From the NCBI GenBank assembly GCA_023957475.1, contig JAMLHA010000020.1, forward strand, positions 1 to 43,801: 43,801 nucleotides of DNA, read 5' to 3'. Positions 9,330 through 16,279 of the stretch are shown here, piece by piece. The notes beneath the pieces were generated by a model, which was not told where the DNA came from, did no database searches, and saw only the letters and a list, made by a program, of their open reading frames with translations. Positions within the stretch are counted from its first letter, which is position 1; each line of letters opens with the position of its first letter. The DNA comes from Crocinitomicaceae bacterium. Lineage in GTDB: Bacteria > Bacteroidota > Bacteroidia > Flavobacteriales_D > Crocinitomicaceae. A program made the translations under genes and the position numbers.

Positions 9330-9337
9330 CAAAATTA
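9330..9337 (-). promoter_or_regulatory. -7 element for the esterase gene
   Basis: Read on the reverse strand this is TAATTTTG, an exact TAnnTTTG match. Transcription would begin near 9325, about 14 bases before the internal ATG at 9311, which supports that start over the longer frame. A matching TTG at -33 is not evident. Confidence 0.5.
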
Positions 9338-9508
9338 CATTCTTATTGTATGAATAGAAAGTATTTAACTAAAAAATAGGAAAATGGATTTAGAATGAAC
9401 TTTTTTGTATTTATGGGCAGACAAAGATTCAGCTCCCACAATGCTTTGTGTAGAAACATAAAATTTCCACAAAAGATTAACTCCAATGTAACTAAAAACT
9501 AAAAAATC

Positions 9509-9769
9509 TTAAACTTTTACTTTTGACGTTCTTTTTCTGCTGTAATCGTCGTCATTTGGATCTGTAATACCTTCACCATTATCTGTGTTGTCTCCATTGT
9601 CTAAAGAATCAGGTTTGGTTGGTTGACCAGGTTTTACGCAGCCTCTACTTGAATATTCAGTATTGTCTTCGGTAGTTATTATATGAGTAGGCTGTATTAT
9701 TTCCTTTTTACAAGCGTAGAAAACGCTCATAAGCATAAATAAACCTCCATATATGATTAATTTTTTCAT
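9509..9769 (-). CDS. Small lipoprotein of unknown function
   Basis: 86 residues from the ATG at 9767-9769, which starts MKKLIIYGGLFMLMSVFYAC. Cys20 would be lipidated and is followed by KKE. The lipobox is loose (FYAC), as is common in this phylum. The mature part is short, hydrophilic and probably disordered, with an Asp/Asn/Gly-rich stretch (about residues 52-75) and a basic tail (RKRTSKVKV). No family is recognised. A longer frame reaches 9823 but would begin before the likely transcription start. It lies directly downstream of the sensor kinase gene. Confidence 0.6.
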   Translation of the reverse strand: MKKLIIYGGLFMLMSVFYACKKEIIQPTHIITTEDNTEYSSRGCVKPGQPTKPDSLDNGDNTDNGEGITDPNDDDYSRKRTSKVKV

Positions 9770-9803
9770 CTCTGATATAATAAACCTTTTTACGAAGGTA
9801 AGG

Positions 9804-9811
9804 CAAAAATA
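9804..9811 (-). promoter_or_regulatory. -7 element for the small lipoprotein gene
   Basis: On the reverse strand the sequence is TATTTTTG, matching TAnnTTTG. It lies about 35 bases before the chosen ATG, just beyond the 3' end of the sensor kinase gene, so the lipoprotein may be expressed independently of the kinase. The -33 half is not clear. Confidence 0.45.
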
Positions 9812-9824
9812 CTTATCAACCAAA

Positions 9825-12731
9825 TTATTTAACAGAAATTTTAATAATTACTTCTGTACCACAACTATTATTGGATGAATCGGTTACTTGTCGAGGACCG
9901 ATTATCTCCATGTTTTTACCAGAGATTTGTTTAATGATTTTGATGCGTTTATTGGTGATTTCCATACCTTTTGAGATGTGATCACCTAAGCCTTTTTGTT
10001 TGTTTTGAATACTTTTATCTATTCCAATTCCGTTGTCGATGATGCTAATTAGAAGCATTGAATCTTTGTTTTCAATGTTAATCTCTATTTTTCCAACTTT
10101 GTCTTGCTGTGGCAAAATACCGTGAATGATGCTGTTTTCAACAAATGGTTGAATCATCATGGCTGGTATTTTGGTAGATTCTAAATCTACATTGTTGGTA
10201 TTGATGTGATAAGTAAATTTATCTTTAAAACGCATTGATTCTAATGATAAGTACAATTCTATACGTTCAATTTCGTCATCAAGTCCCACTAAACTATTGT
10301 GTTCGGATGAGGTGTCGAGGTTTTTGCGGATAAGCTTTGCAAAATTACTAAGGTATTTGTTGGCAGAGATTTTGTCGGAAATATTGATAAAATACTGAAT
10401 ACTATTCAATGAATTAAATATAAAGTGACGATTCATGCTTGCATTGAGCGATTCTTGCTCCAATAGCACCAAACGGGCATTTAATTCTGCTTGTTCAAAT
10501 TTGTGTTTGTCGTGTTCGATTTTGATTTTCTGACGAATACCAAAAATGACGATTGTTGTAACAATTAATAAAAGTAGAAGAATAAACCACCATGTTTTAT
10601 AAAATGCTTGTTGAATGGTGAAATTAATATTCAAGGTGTCAAGAATGGTACCATCGTCCAAAAGTGCTTGTGCATAAATTTTGTAATCACCTGCAGGTAG
10701 TTGGTTTAGTGTTAAATGAGTTGTTTTGGAAGCAGGCATCCAGTTTTCATTGAGTCCCTCTACTTTAAATTGAAAAACAATGTTCTCATAATTGGCAAGG
10801 GCTACAGCATTGAAGTTGAATTGAAAATTGTTTTTTGAATAAGGGAAAACCATGTTTTGTGGAATGCCATTTTTATTAGTTGCACCATATTTTTCATACT
10901 GAAATGGTGCGTAATCCAACAAGATGTTTTCCAATTGCAATTTCACATTTCCTAAAAACAATTTGTAGTGTTTTAAGTCAAATTTTATCAATGCAGAGGC
11001 TGTTCCAAACCATAAGTTTCCTTGATTATCAATTAGACTTGAATTGAGATTGGTTTCTGGATCTGTTAAGCCATCCGCTTCTCCAATGCGTTGAATGATT
11101 TTAACTTTATTTTCGGTATTGATGATATAAACGCCATTATTTGTTCCTACAATAATGTTGTTGTTGTTTTCGGATAAAAAATTAACGTAATTGGAAGCCA
11201 CATCGTTTGAAAACTTGATACGTGAAACGGTATTGTTGTTCAATAACTCAAACAACCCATCTTCCGAGCCAAAAAAGATTCTATTAGAAGGGGTTTTAAT
11301 CAATGAATAGGAAGGGTGGTTAGTTTCTCCAATAAGTTCAAATAAATTGTTGGCATTGAGTTGATAAAGTCCGATATCAGTTCCAACTAATAACTGGTTG
11401 TTTCTTGTTGTGATGGCTCTTATTGTCCCAATTTCTTGATTGTTTTTGCCAATAGTAGTGAATTCTCCTTGTTGGTATTTGACAATACCGTGCGAACCTC
11501 CAATATACATGGATTTTGAGTCGATTTTATAGAAGCTGGTAATTTTAAAACCAGGTGCATTGTCGTTAAAATGATGAATTTTGACCGCATTGTTTTTATC
11601 GATTGCATACAAACCATCTTTTGTTCCAAACCACGAATAACCATCAATATCTGAAATAGCACACCAAACAGAGGAAGTTGTTTTATAATGGGTGTAATTT
11701 TTAAAATCTTTTGTTTTGAATATGCCATTGTCTAAAGTGCCGAAGAAATAAGTGCCGTTTTTGTCTTGAGTGCCACATAATACAATATCTGACGGTAATC
11801 TAGTTGATTTATCAAAGTAAGAAATGGCTCCTATCCCAGCTTTTACCAATCCTTTTCCTTGTGTTCCCAACCAAATGTTTTTATCTAAATCTTCAAAAAC
11901 TGTACTAATGACATTGATTGGTAAACCTGTGATGTTATTGAACTGTTGCAATCCATCTGTATTGTAAAGAAACAATCCATTGGAGGTACTTACCCAAAGA
12001 TTGTTTTGAGAATCTGTATTGATTTGGTTAATAACGAAATCATCGGTTTGCAAGAGTCTTTTAGTGATTCTCTTTGAGTCATAGAATAAAATGCCGTCAT
12101 AAAAGGAACTGATAGCTAATTGGTTTTTGTAAATTGAAAATGAAGAAATACTGGAATTATTCGATATGAAATAATCGATAGATTTCAGGTTGTTGGTTCT
12201 AACAGCTCCATCTCTTGTGCCAATGTATAAAAAATCATTCCAAACAAATAAATCGCGCACATATTTGTATTCCTTTTGAAGAATGGGGATGGGGATAAAC
12301 TTATTGTTTTCAAATTTATAGAGTCCACGACCATTGGTTGCGATGATGATTTGTTTATTGTATTCAATAATACTAGTGATAGAGTTATTGGTGTTTTCTC
12401 CTTCTAATGTATAAGTGTAAATATTGTTTTTATCAATGATAGAGATACCGCCTTGGTGGGCAACATAGAGTTTTGACTTAATCCACTTGATAGTATTGAC
12501 TCTGTTGTTCAATAGGCCATTATCAGTAGAAAAGTTGGTAAATTTATTGCCATTGTATTTGGAAATACCCCCTAAAGTACCCACCCACAAGTAACCGATG
12601 CTGTCCTGACAGATAGCTGTAACCTGGGATTGAGTCAAACCCTCAGGTGTTGAGTATGTTTTAAAGAAATAGCGCTGTGAGAATATGGGTATCCACAGGA
12701 AAAGACTTATACATAAGAGAATAAACCTCAT
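9825..12731 (-). CDS. Propeller-type sensor histidine kinase (LytS-like)
   Basis: 968 residues. A signal peptide is followed by a two-component-regulator propeller: many ~40-50-residue blades of the type GYLWVGTLGGISKYNGN, NLWVSTSNGLFLYN and GNLWFGTASALIKFD over residues ~20-600. A Y_Y_Y domain (about 620-705) comes next, then one transmembrane helix (713-732), a coiled linker, a His_kinase domain and a HATPase_c domain with N-box FVENSIIHG and G-box DNGIGID. The phospho-acceptor is H769 in NRHFIFNSLNSIQ; the family norm is NPHF, so Pro is Arg here. It senses a periplasmic signal, unknown, and should phosphorylate the LytTR regulator encoded just upstream. The start overlaps that gene's stop (ATGA), so the pair is translationally coupled. 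Confidence 0.9.
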   Translation of the reverse strand: MRFILLCISLFLWIPIFSQRYFFKTYSTPEGLTQSQVTAICQDSIGYLWVGTLGGISKYNGNKFTNFSTDNGLLNNRVNTIKWIKSKLYVAHQGGISIIDKNNIYTYTLEGENTNNSITSIIEYNKQIIIATNGRGLYKFENNKFIPIPILQKEYKYVRDLFVWNDFLYIGTRDGAVRTNNLKSIDYFISNNSSISSFSIYKNQLAISSFYDGILFYDSKRITKRLLQTDDFVINQINTDSQNNLWVSTSNGLFLYNTDGLQQFNNITGLPINVISTVFEDLDKNIWLGTQGKGLVKAGIGAISYFDKSTRLPSDIVLCGTQDKNGTYFFGTLDNGIFKTKDFKNYTHYKTTSSVWCAISDIDGYSWFGTKDGLYAIDKNNAVKIHHFNDNAPGFKITSFYKIDSKSMYIGGSHGIVKYQQGEFTTIGKNNQEIGTIRAITTRNNQLLVGTDIGLYQLNANNLFELIGETNHPSYSLIKTPSNRIFFGSEDGLFELLNNNTVSRIKFSNDVASNYVNFLSENNNNIIVGTNNGVYIINTENKVKIIQRIGEADGLTDPETNLNSSLIDNQGNLWFGTASALIKFDLKHYKLFLGNVKLQLENILLDYAPFQYEKYGATNKNGIPQNMVFPYSKNNFQFNFNAVALANYENIVFQFKVEGLNENWMPASKTTHLTLNQLPAGDYKIYAQALLDDGTILDTLNINFTIQQAFYKTWWFILLLLLIVTTIVIFGIRQKIKIEHDKHKFEQAELNARLVLLEQESLNASMNRHFIFNSLNSIQYFINISDKISANKYLSNFAKLIRKNLDTSSEHNSLVGLDDEIERIELYLSLESMRFKDKFTYHINTNNVDLESTKIPAMMIQPFVENSIIHGILPQQDKVGKIEINIENKDSMLLISIIDNGIGIDKSIQNKQKGLGDHISKGMEITNKRIKIIKQISGKNMEIIGPRQVTDSSNNSCGTEVIIKISVK

Positions 12732-13504
12732 TTCTGTTTCAGCATTTTTATAAAATCAGTTACTCTATTTCTTGCTATTGGTAAACGCAAACCATTTTTC
12801 AAAACGGCAAAGTGACCTTCTTCATTGAGGTATTCGGCGAGTTCATTCAAATTGATAATGTGCGATTTATGGATGCGGGCAAATTTAGCTTCGTCCAAAA
12901 TTTCCTCATAAATTTTTAATGTTCGTGTATCCAAGTACCGAGTACCGTCTTTAAAATAGATGGTTGTACAATTTCCAGAAGCTTCCAAATGCAAAATGGT
13001 ATCATCTTCAATAATTTTCAATCCTTTTGTATGAGAAACAGCTATTCTGTTGTTGGGTTTATTGCGCAACAAGTTATTGGATAAGTTTTTCAATGAATCA
13101 AAATAAGTGGAGTAATTGGAAGGATTTTCGTTGTAAATCTCCTTTGATTCTACCAATTTTTTGACAGCGGTTTGCAATTCCTCTATATCTATTGGTTTTA
13201 AGAGGTAGTAAACAGCACTTGCATTGAATGCTTTGATGGCATAATCTTTAAATGCGGTCACGAAGACTACTTGAAAACTTTTTTCTTCAATTTCTTCGAG
13301 CAATTCAAACCCTTCGGCATTGGATGGCATTCGTATATCCAGAAAAACAACATCAGGCTGAGAAGCTTCGATAATAGCTTTTGCTTGATCTTTGCGTTCA
13401 GCTTCGCCAATAACTTCTATTTCTGGACAAAATTCTTCCAGTAACATGATTAAGTTTTTTCTTGCAAATTCTTCGTCGTCAACGACAATAGCTCTTAGTT
13501 TCAT
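12728..13504 (-). CDS. LytTR-family response regulator
   Basis: 258 residues. The receiver domain (1 to ~120) has the acidic pair D9-D10, phospho-acceptor D56 in FLDIRMP, T83 in FVTAF and K103 in LLKPI. The C-terminal LytTR DNA-binding domain covers about 150-255 (LHLEASGNCTTIYFKDG, then FARIHKSHIINL). Such regulators bind paired direct repeats upstream of target promoters. It is the first gene of an operon with the propeller kinase, overlapping by four bases. ATG at 13502-13504. The target genes cannot be deduced from this window. Confidence 0.92.
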   Translation of the reverse strand: MKLRAIVVDDEEFARKNLIMLLEEFCPEIEVIGEAERKDQAKAIIEASQPDVVFLDIRMPSNAEGFELLEEIEEKSFQVVFVTAFKDYAIKAFNASAVYYLLKPIDIEELQTAVKKLVESKEIYNENPSNYSTYFDSLKNLSNNLLRNKPNNRIAVSHTKGLKIIEDDTILHLEASGNCTTIYFKDGTRYLDTRTLKIYEEILDEAKFARIHKSHIINLNELAEYLNEEGHFAVLKNGLRLPIARNRVTDFIKMLKQK

Positions 13505-13714
13505 GGCATTTTAGTTTAAGGATTACTCCCACAATTTACAATATTAAAAATAAATGTTGGACTAAAGAGAGAATGATAAAATGTTTTTTTTTACAGTTAA
13601 AATTAAAGAAAAGGCACACAACTCAATTATCATGAAACTTTACATTTTTTTTAAAGGTGATGATTTCATTTTCAAACGAATAAAAAAAGTTTTAAAAAAA
13701 ATGCATCATTGCTA

Positions 13715-13744
13715 TTGTCAGTTTTGAAACTATTACTACATTTG
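13715..13744 (+). promoter_or_regulatory. Promoter of tRNA-Ser
   Basis: TTG at 13715-13717, a 19-base spacer, and TACATTTG at 13737-13744: a complete match to the Bacteroidota consensus. The -7 element ends four bases before the tRNA 5' end, so transcription starts at or next to the mature tRNA with almost no leader. Confidence 0.8.
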
Positions 13745-13748
13745 CCCC

Positions 13749-13833
13749 GGAGAAATGGCAGAGTGGTCGATTGCACCGGTCTTGAAAACCGGCGTACCGC
13801 GAGGTACCGGGGGTTCGAATCCCTCTTTCTCCG
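13749..13833 (+). tRNA. tRNA-Ser (anticodon UGA)
   Basis: 85 bases fold as a class II tRNA. The acceptor stem is GGAGAAA/TTTCTCC, the anticodon stem CCGGT/ACCGG with loop CTTGAAA (anticodon TGA at 13783-13785), followed by a long variable arm and the T loop GGTTCGAATCC. The discriminator is G. The following bases are CCCC, so the CCA end is not encoded and must be added. It reads UCA and probably other UCN serine codons. Confidence 0.96.
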
Positions 13834-13837
13834 CCCC

Positions 13838-13871
13838 AAAAAAAAGGAATCGAAGCGGTTCCTTTTTTTTT
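13838..13871 (+). terminator. Terminator after tRNA-Ser
   Basis: AAAAAAAAGGAA, a 9-base loop, then TTCC followed by nine T. The A and T runs pair with each other, so the hairpin can work in either direction. It starts four bases after the tRNA. Confidence 0.75.
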
Positions 13872-13948
13872 ATTCAGAAATTTGGATCAAGTCAAAAATG
13901 AAGCGATGAATCTCTAAAATTTTAATCTGTCAGTAGCGAAAAAAATAG

Positions 13949-13956
13949 TACTTTTG
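13949..13956 (+). promoter_or_regulatory. -7 element abutting a GTG start
   Basis: TACTTTTG fits TAnnTTTG. It ends four bases before the GTG start of the glycosyltransferase gene. CTG (one base off TTG) lies 19 bases upstream at 13927-13929. Transcription would begin at about the GTG itself, giving a leaderless mRNA. Confidence 0.5.
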
Positions 13957-13960
13957 AAAC

Positions 13961-14962
13961 GTGAAAATTTTAGTAATCAGATTTAGTTCCATTGGCGATA
14001 TAGTGCTGACAACACCTGTTGTACGAGCAATTCATGAACAATTGTCTGGTGCTGAAATACACTACATTACCAAAAAAAAGTTTGCAACTTTATTGGAAAA
14101 CAACCCACATCTTTCAAAAGTTATTACCATTGAAAAATCGGTGACAGAAGTATTGGATCAATTAAAAACTGAACAATACGATGTGGTTATTGATTTGCAT
14201 AAAAATATTCGCACACTCCGTTTAAAACAAGCATTGGGAGTTAAAAGCTACTCATTTGATAAGTTGAACTTTCAAAAATGGATGTTGGTGAATTTTAAAG
14301 TGGATAAACTACCTCAAATTCACATTGTTGACCGGTATTTGGATGCTGTAAAAGAGTTGGGTGTTGTTAACGATCAGCAACCATGCGAATTGTTTTTTGA
14401 CGATTCCACTACAGTAAACACCGAAAAAGAATTGGGTTTTGAAAAAAAATCATACGTTTCCGTTGCAGTGGGTGCTCAATTTGCTACCAAAGTAATGCCT
14501 GTTGAGGTGCTTTTAGCTGTTTTAAATAAAGTAAAACATCCCATTGTTTTGCTGGGGGGACCAACTGATGAAGAGCGTGGAAAATTGTTGGAAGAGGGTT
14601 TGAAAAATCACCCGCACAAGATGGTGAATGCCATCAATCGTTATTCATTGGCTCAATCTGCCTCAATTGTTGCACAATCTAAGGTGATTTTGACGCACGA
14701 TACAGGTTTGATGCACATTGCCACATGCTATGCTGTGCCGATTGTTAGCGTCTGGGGGAATACCGTACCCGAATTTGGTATGTATCCCTATTATCCATCC
14801 AACTCGGAATTGTTTAGCATCCACGAAGTGAAAAATTTGAATTGTCGCCCTTGTTCCAAAATTGGCTACGATAAATGTCCCAAAAAACACTTTAATTGTA
14901 TGAATTTACAAGATGTTGATGCCATTGCAAGCGATGTTAACCAACGATTTGAAGCGTGTTAG
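13961..14962 (+). CDS. Family 9 glycosyltransferase (heptosyltransferase-like)
   Basis: 333 residues beginning MKILVIRFSSIGDIVLTTPV, the canonical N-terminus of GT9 ADP-heptose:LPS heptosyltransferases. SVAVGAQFATK and VILTHDTGLMHIATCYAVP (GT-B nucleotide-sugar site) follow, then a C-terminal Cys-rich NCRPCSKIGYDKCPKKHFNCM segment, which is common in this group. It adds a sugar to LPS core or a related envelope glycan on the cytoplasmic face; the exact sugar is not determinable. The start is GTG at 13961, fixed by the conserved N-terminus. The 3' end overlaps the next gene by seven bases. Confidence 0.87.
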   Translation: MKILVIRFSSIGDIVLTTPVVRAIHEQLSGAEIHYITKKKFATLLENNPHLSKVITIEKSVTEVLDQLKTEQYDVVIDLHKNIRTLRLKQALGVKSYSFDKLNFQKWMLVNFKVDKLPQIHIVDRYLDAVKELGVVNDQQPCELFFDDSTTVNTEKELGFEKKSYVSVAVGAQFATKVMPVEVLLAVLNKVKHPIVLLGGPTDEERGKLLEEGLKNHPHKMVNAINRYSLAQSASIVAQSKVILTHDTGLMHIATCYAVPIVSVWGNTVPEFGMYPYYPSNSELFSIHEVKNLNCRPCSKIGYDKCPKKHFNCMNLQDVDAIASDVNQRFEAC

Positions 14963-15639
14963 AAGTTTTGTATCACGATGAATTTTTTATAGCCATCAAT
15001 AAACCACATGGTTTGTTGGTGCATCAATCGCCAATTGCTCGAAATGCCGAAGAATTTGCCGTTCAACTGTTGCGAGATCAATTAGGTAAACGTGTTAATC
15101 CAGTTCATCGATTGGATAGAAAAACGGCTGGTGTTTTGTTTTTTGCTTTTGAAAAAGAAACCACTCGTTTGATGCAGCAATTGTTTGAAAATAAGCAAGT
15201 CGTAAAAAAATACATAGCTCTTATTAGAGGTTATGCTCCACCTGAAATGACCATAAATCATCCGTTGATCAATGATAAAGGAGTAACCCAAGAAGCTATA
15301 ACGTATTTTAAGACCATTCAACAATTTGAATTGGCACTTCCACATGGAAAGCATGCTACATCTCGTTATTCACTTGTTGAAGCCACTCTAGAAACAGGTC
15401 GAATGCACCAGTTGCGCAAACATTTTGCCCATATTTTTCATCCGATTATAGGCGATCGACCACATGGGTGCAATAAGCAGAATAAGTTATGGTTAGAAAA
15501 TTTTCAGATGAATACGATGTTGTTGCATGCAGAGAGTGTAGAGTTTGTTCATCCAGTATCGAATGAAAAAGTTTTTGTATCGGCAGAAAAGAGTCGTGAG
15601 TTTAATCGAGTTTTAAAAATATTGAAGGGACGCGATTAA
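14956..15639 (+). CDS. RluA/TruC-like pseudouridine synthase
   Basis: 227 residues. The catalytic signature PVHRLDRKTAGV carries D54, followed by RGY, the substrate-loop region and GRMHQLRKHFAHIFHPIIGD, all typical of the RluA family. There is no S4 domain, and length and sequence style match the TruC-like subgroup that modifies tRNA position 65; the target is inferred. The GTG start overlaps the upstream glycosyltransferase stop by seven bases. The last codons and the TAA lie inside a perfect 20-base palindrome, so the C-terminus may have been set by arrival of that repeat. Confidence 0.87.
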   Translation: MLEVLYHDEFFIAINKPHGLLVHQSPIARNAEEFAVQLLRDQLGKRVNPVHRLDRKTAGVLFFAFEKETTRLMQQLFENKQVVKKYIALIRGYAPPEMTINHPLINDKGVTQEAITYFKTIQQFELALPHGKHATSRYSLVEATLETGRMHQLRKHFAHIFHPIIGDRPHGCNKQNKLWLENFQMNTMLLHAESVEFVHPVSNEKVFVSAEKSREFNRVLKILKGRD

Positions 15640-15680
15640 TCGCGTCCGTTCTGGAATATTGAAAAAATAATCGCGTCCGT
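15628..15680. repeat. Palindromic repeat with a 13-base direct copy
   Basis: GGACGCGATTAATCGCGTCC (15628-15647) is a perfect 20-base palindrome and contains the pseudouridine synthase stop codon. The 13-mer TAATCGCGTCCGT occurs at 15637-15649 and again at 15668-15680. There is no T-run after the palindrome, so it is not a typical terminator. It resembles dispersed palindromic repeats known from intergenic DNA in this phylum. Confidence 0.65.
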
Positions 15681-15703
15681 ATGGATAAAAAATCAAAAAA
15701 ATA

Positions 15704-15733
15704 TTGTATATCAAAAAAATATGTGTATATTTG
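15704..15733 (+). promoter_or_regulatory. Promoter of the rimP-nusA-infB operon
   Basis: TTG at 15704-15706, a 19-base spacer, and TATATTTG at 15726-15733: a full consensus match. Transcription would start near 15739, giving a leader of about 58 bases that contains a terminator-like hairpin. Confidence 0.75.
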
Positions 15734-15761
15734 TAGCACATTTAAGAACAAAATCAAGAAT

Positions 15762-15786
15762 GAGGGGACGAAAGTCCCCTCTTTTT
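15762..15786 (+). terminator. Leader terminator upstream of rimP
   Basis: GAGGGGAC-GAAA-GTCCCCTC forms an 8-base-pair perfect stem with a GNRA tetraloop and is followed by five T. It sits between the operon promoter and the rimP ATG at 15797, so it would stop most transcripts unless it is read through. This is the layout of an attenuator. No competing anti-terminator fold is obvious. Confidence 0.7.
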
Positions 15787-15796
15787 ATGACTAGAA

Positions 15797-16273
15797 ATGA
15801 TAAGTAAAAACAGAGTAGAGGAGTTGATAAATGGGCGAATTGGCGAGTTGAACAATGGCTTGTTTTTAGTGGATTTATCTATATCAGCGAGTAATGTCAT
15901 TACCGTTGAGTTGGATAAACACCAAGGAGGAGTTTCGGTTGAAGATTGCATTGCTGTTTCTAGAAATATTGAGCACAATTTGGATAGAGAGCAGCAAGAT
16001 TTTGAATTAAATGTTTCTTCTGCAGGGTTGGATCGACCATTTAGAGTGTTGCCACAATACATTAAAAATGTTGGTAGAACAGTTAAAGTGGTGAAAAATA
16101 ATGGCGAGAAATTGGAAGGAATTTTGAAGAATGTAAACGAGAGTGGCATTGTTATTGAAAATTCAAAAAAAGAAAAAGTAGAAGGAAAAAAGAAAAAAGA
16201 ACTTATTGTAGAGCAACACGAGTTGCCATTCGATAGTATAAAGGAAACGAAAATAGTTATTACATTTAAATAG
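15797..16273 (+). CDS. rimP: Ribosome maturation factor RimP
   Basis: 158 residues. The N-terminal alpha/beta domain holds LVDLSISASNVITVELDKHQGGVSVEDCIAVSR and the signature FELNVSSAGLDRPFR; the C-terminal SH3-like domain covers about 85-157 and has a Lys-rich insert (KKEKVEGKKKKE). RimP acts in late 30S subunit assembly. It is first in the rimP-nusA-infB operon, six bases before nusA, and this order is widely conserved. The ATG at 15797 is chosen from alignment of the N-terminus; a six-codon frame overlaps it. Confidence 0.95.
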   Translation: MISKNRVEELINGRIGELNNGLFLVDLSISASNVITVELDKHQGGVSVEDCIAVSRNIEHNLDREQQDFELNVSSAGLDRPFRVLPQYIKNVGRTVKVVKNNGEKLEGILKNVNESGIVIENSKKEKVEGKKKKELIVEQHELPFDSIKETKIVITFK

Positions 16274-16279
16274 GTAAAT

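Noticed and set aside
13709..13909. 66-codon forward frame
   Set aside because: It runs through the tRNA-Ser gene and its terminator; the translated sequence is the tRNA read as protein.
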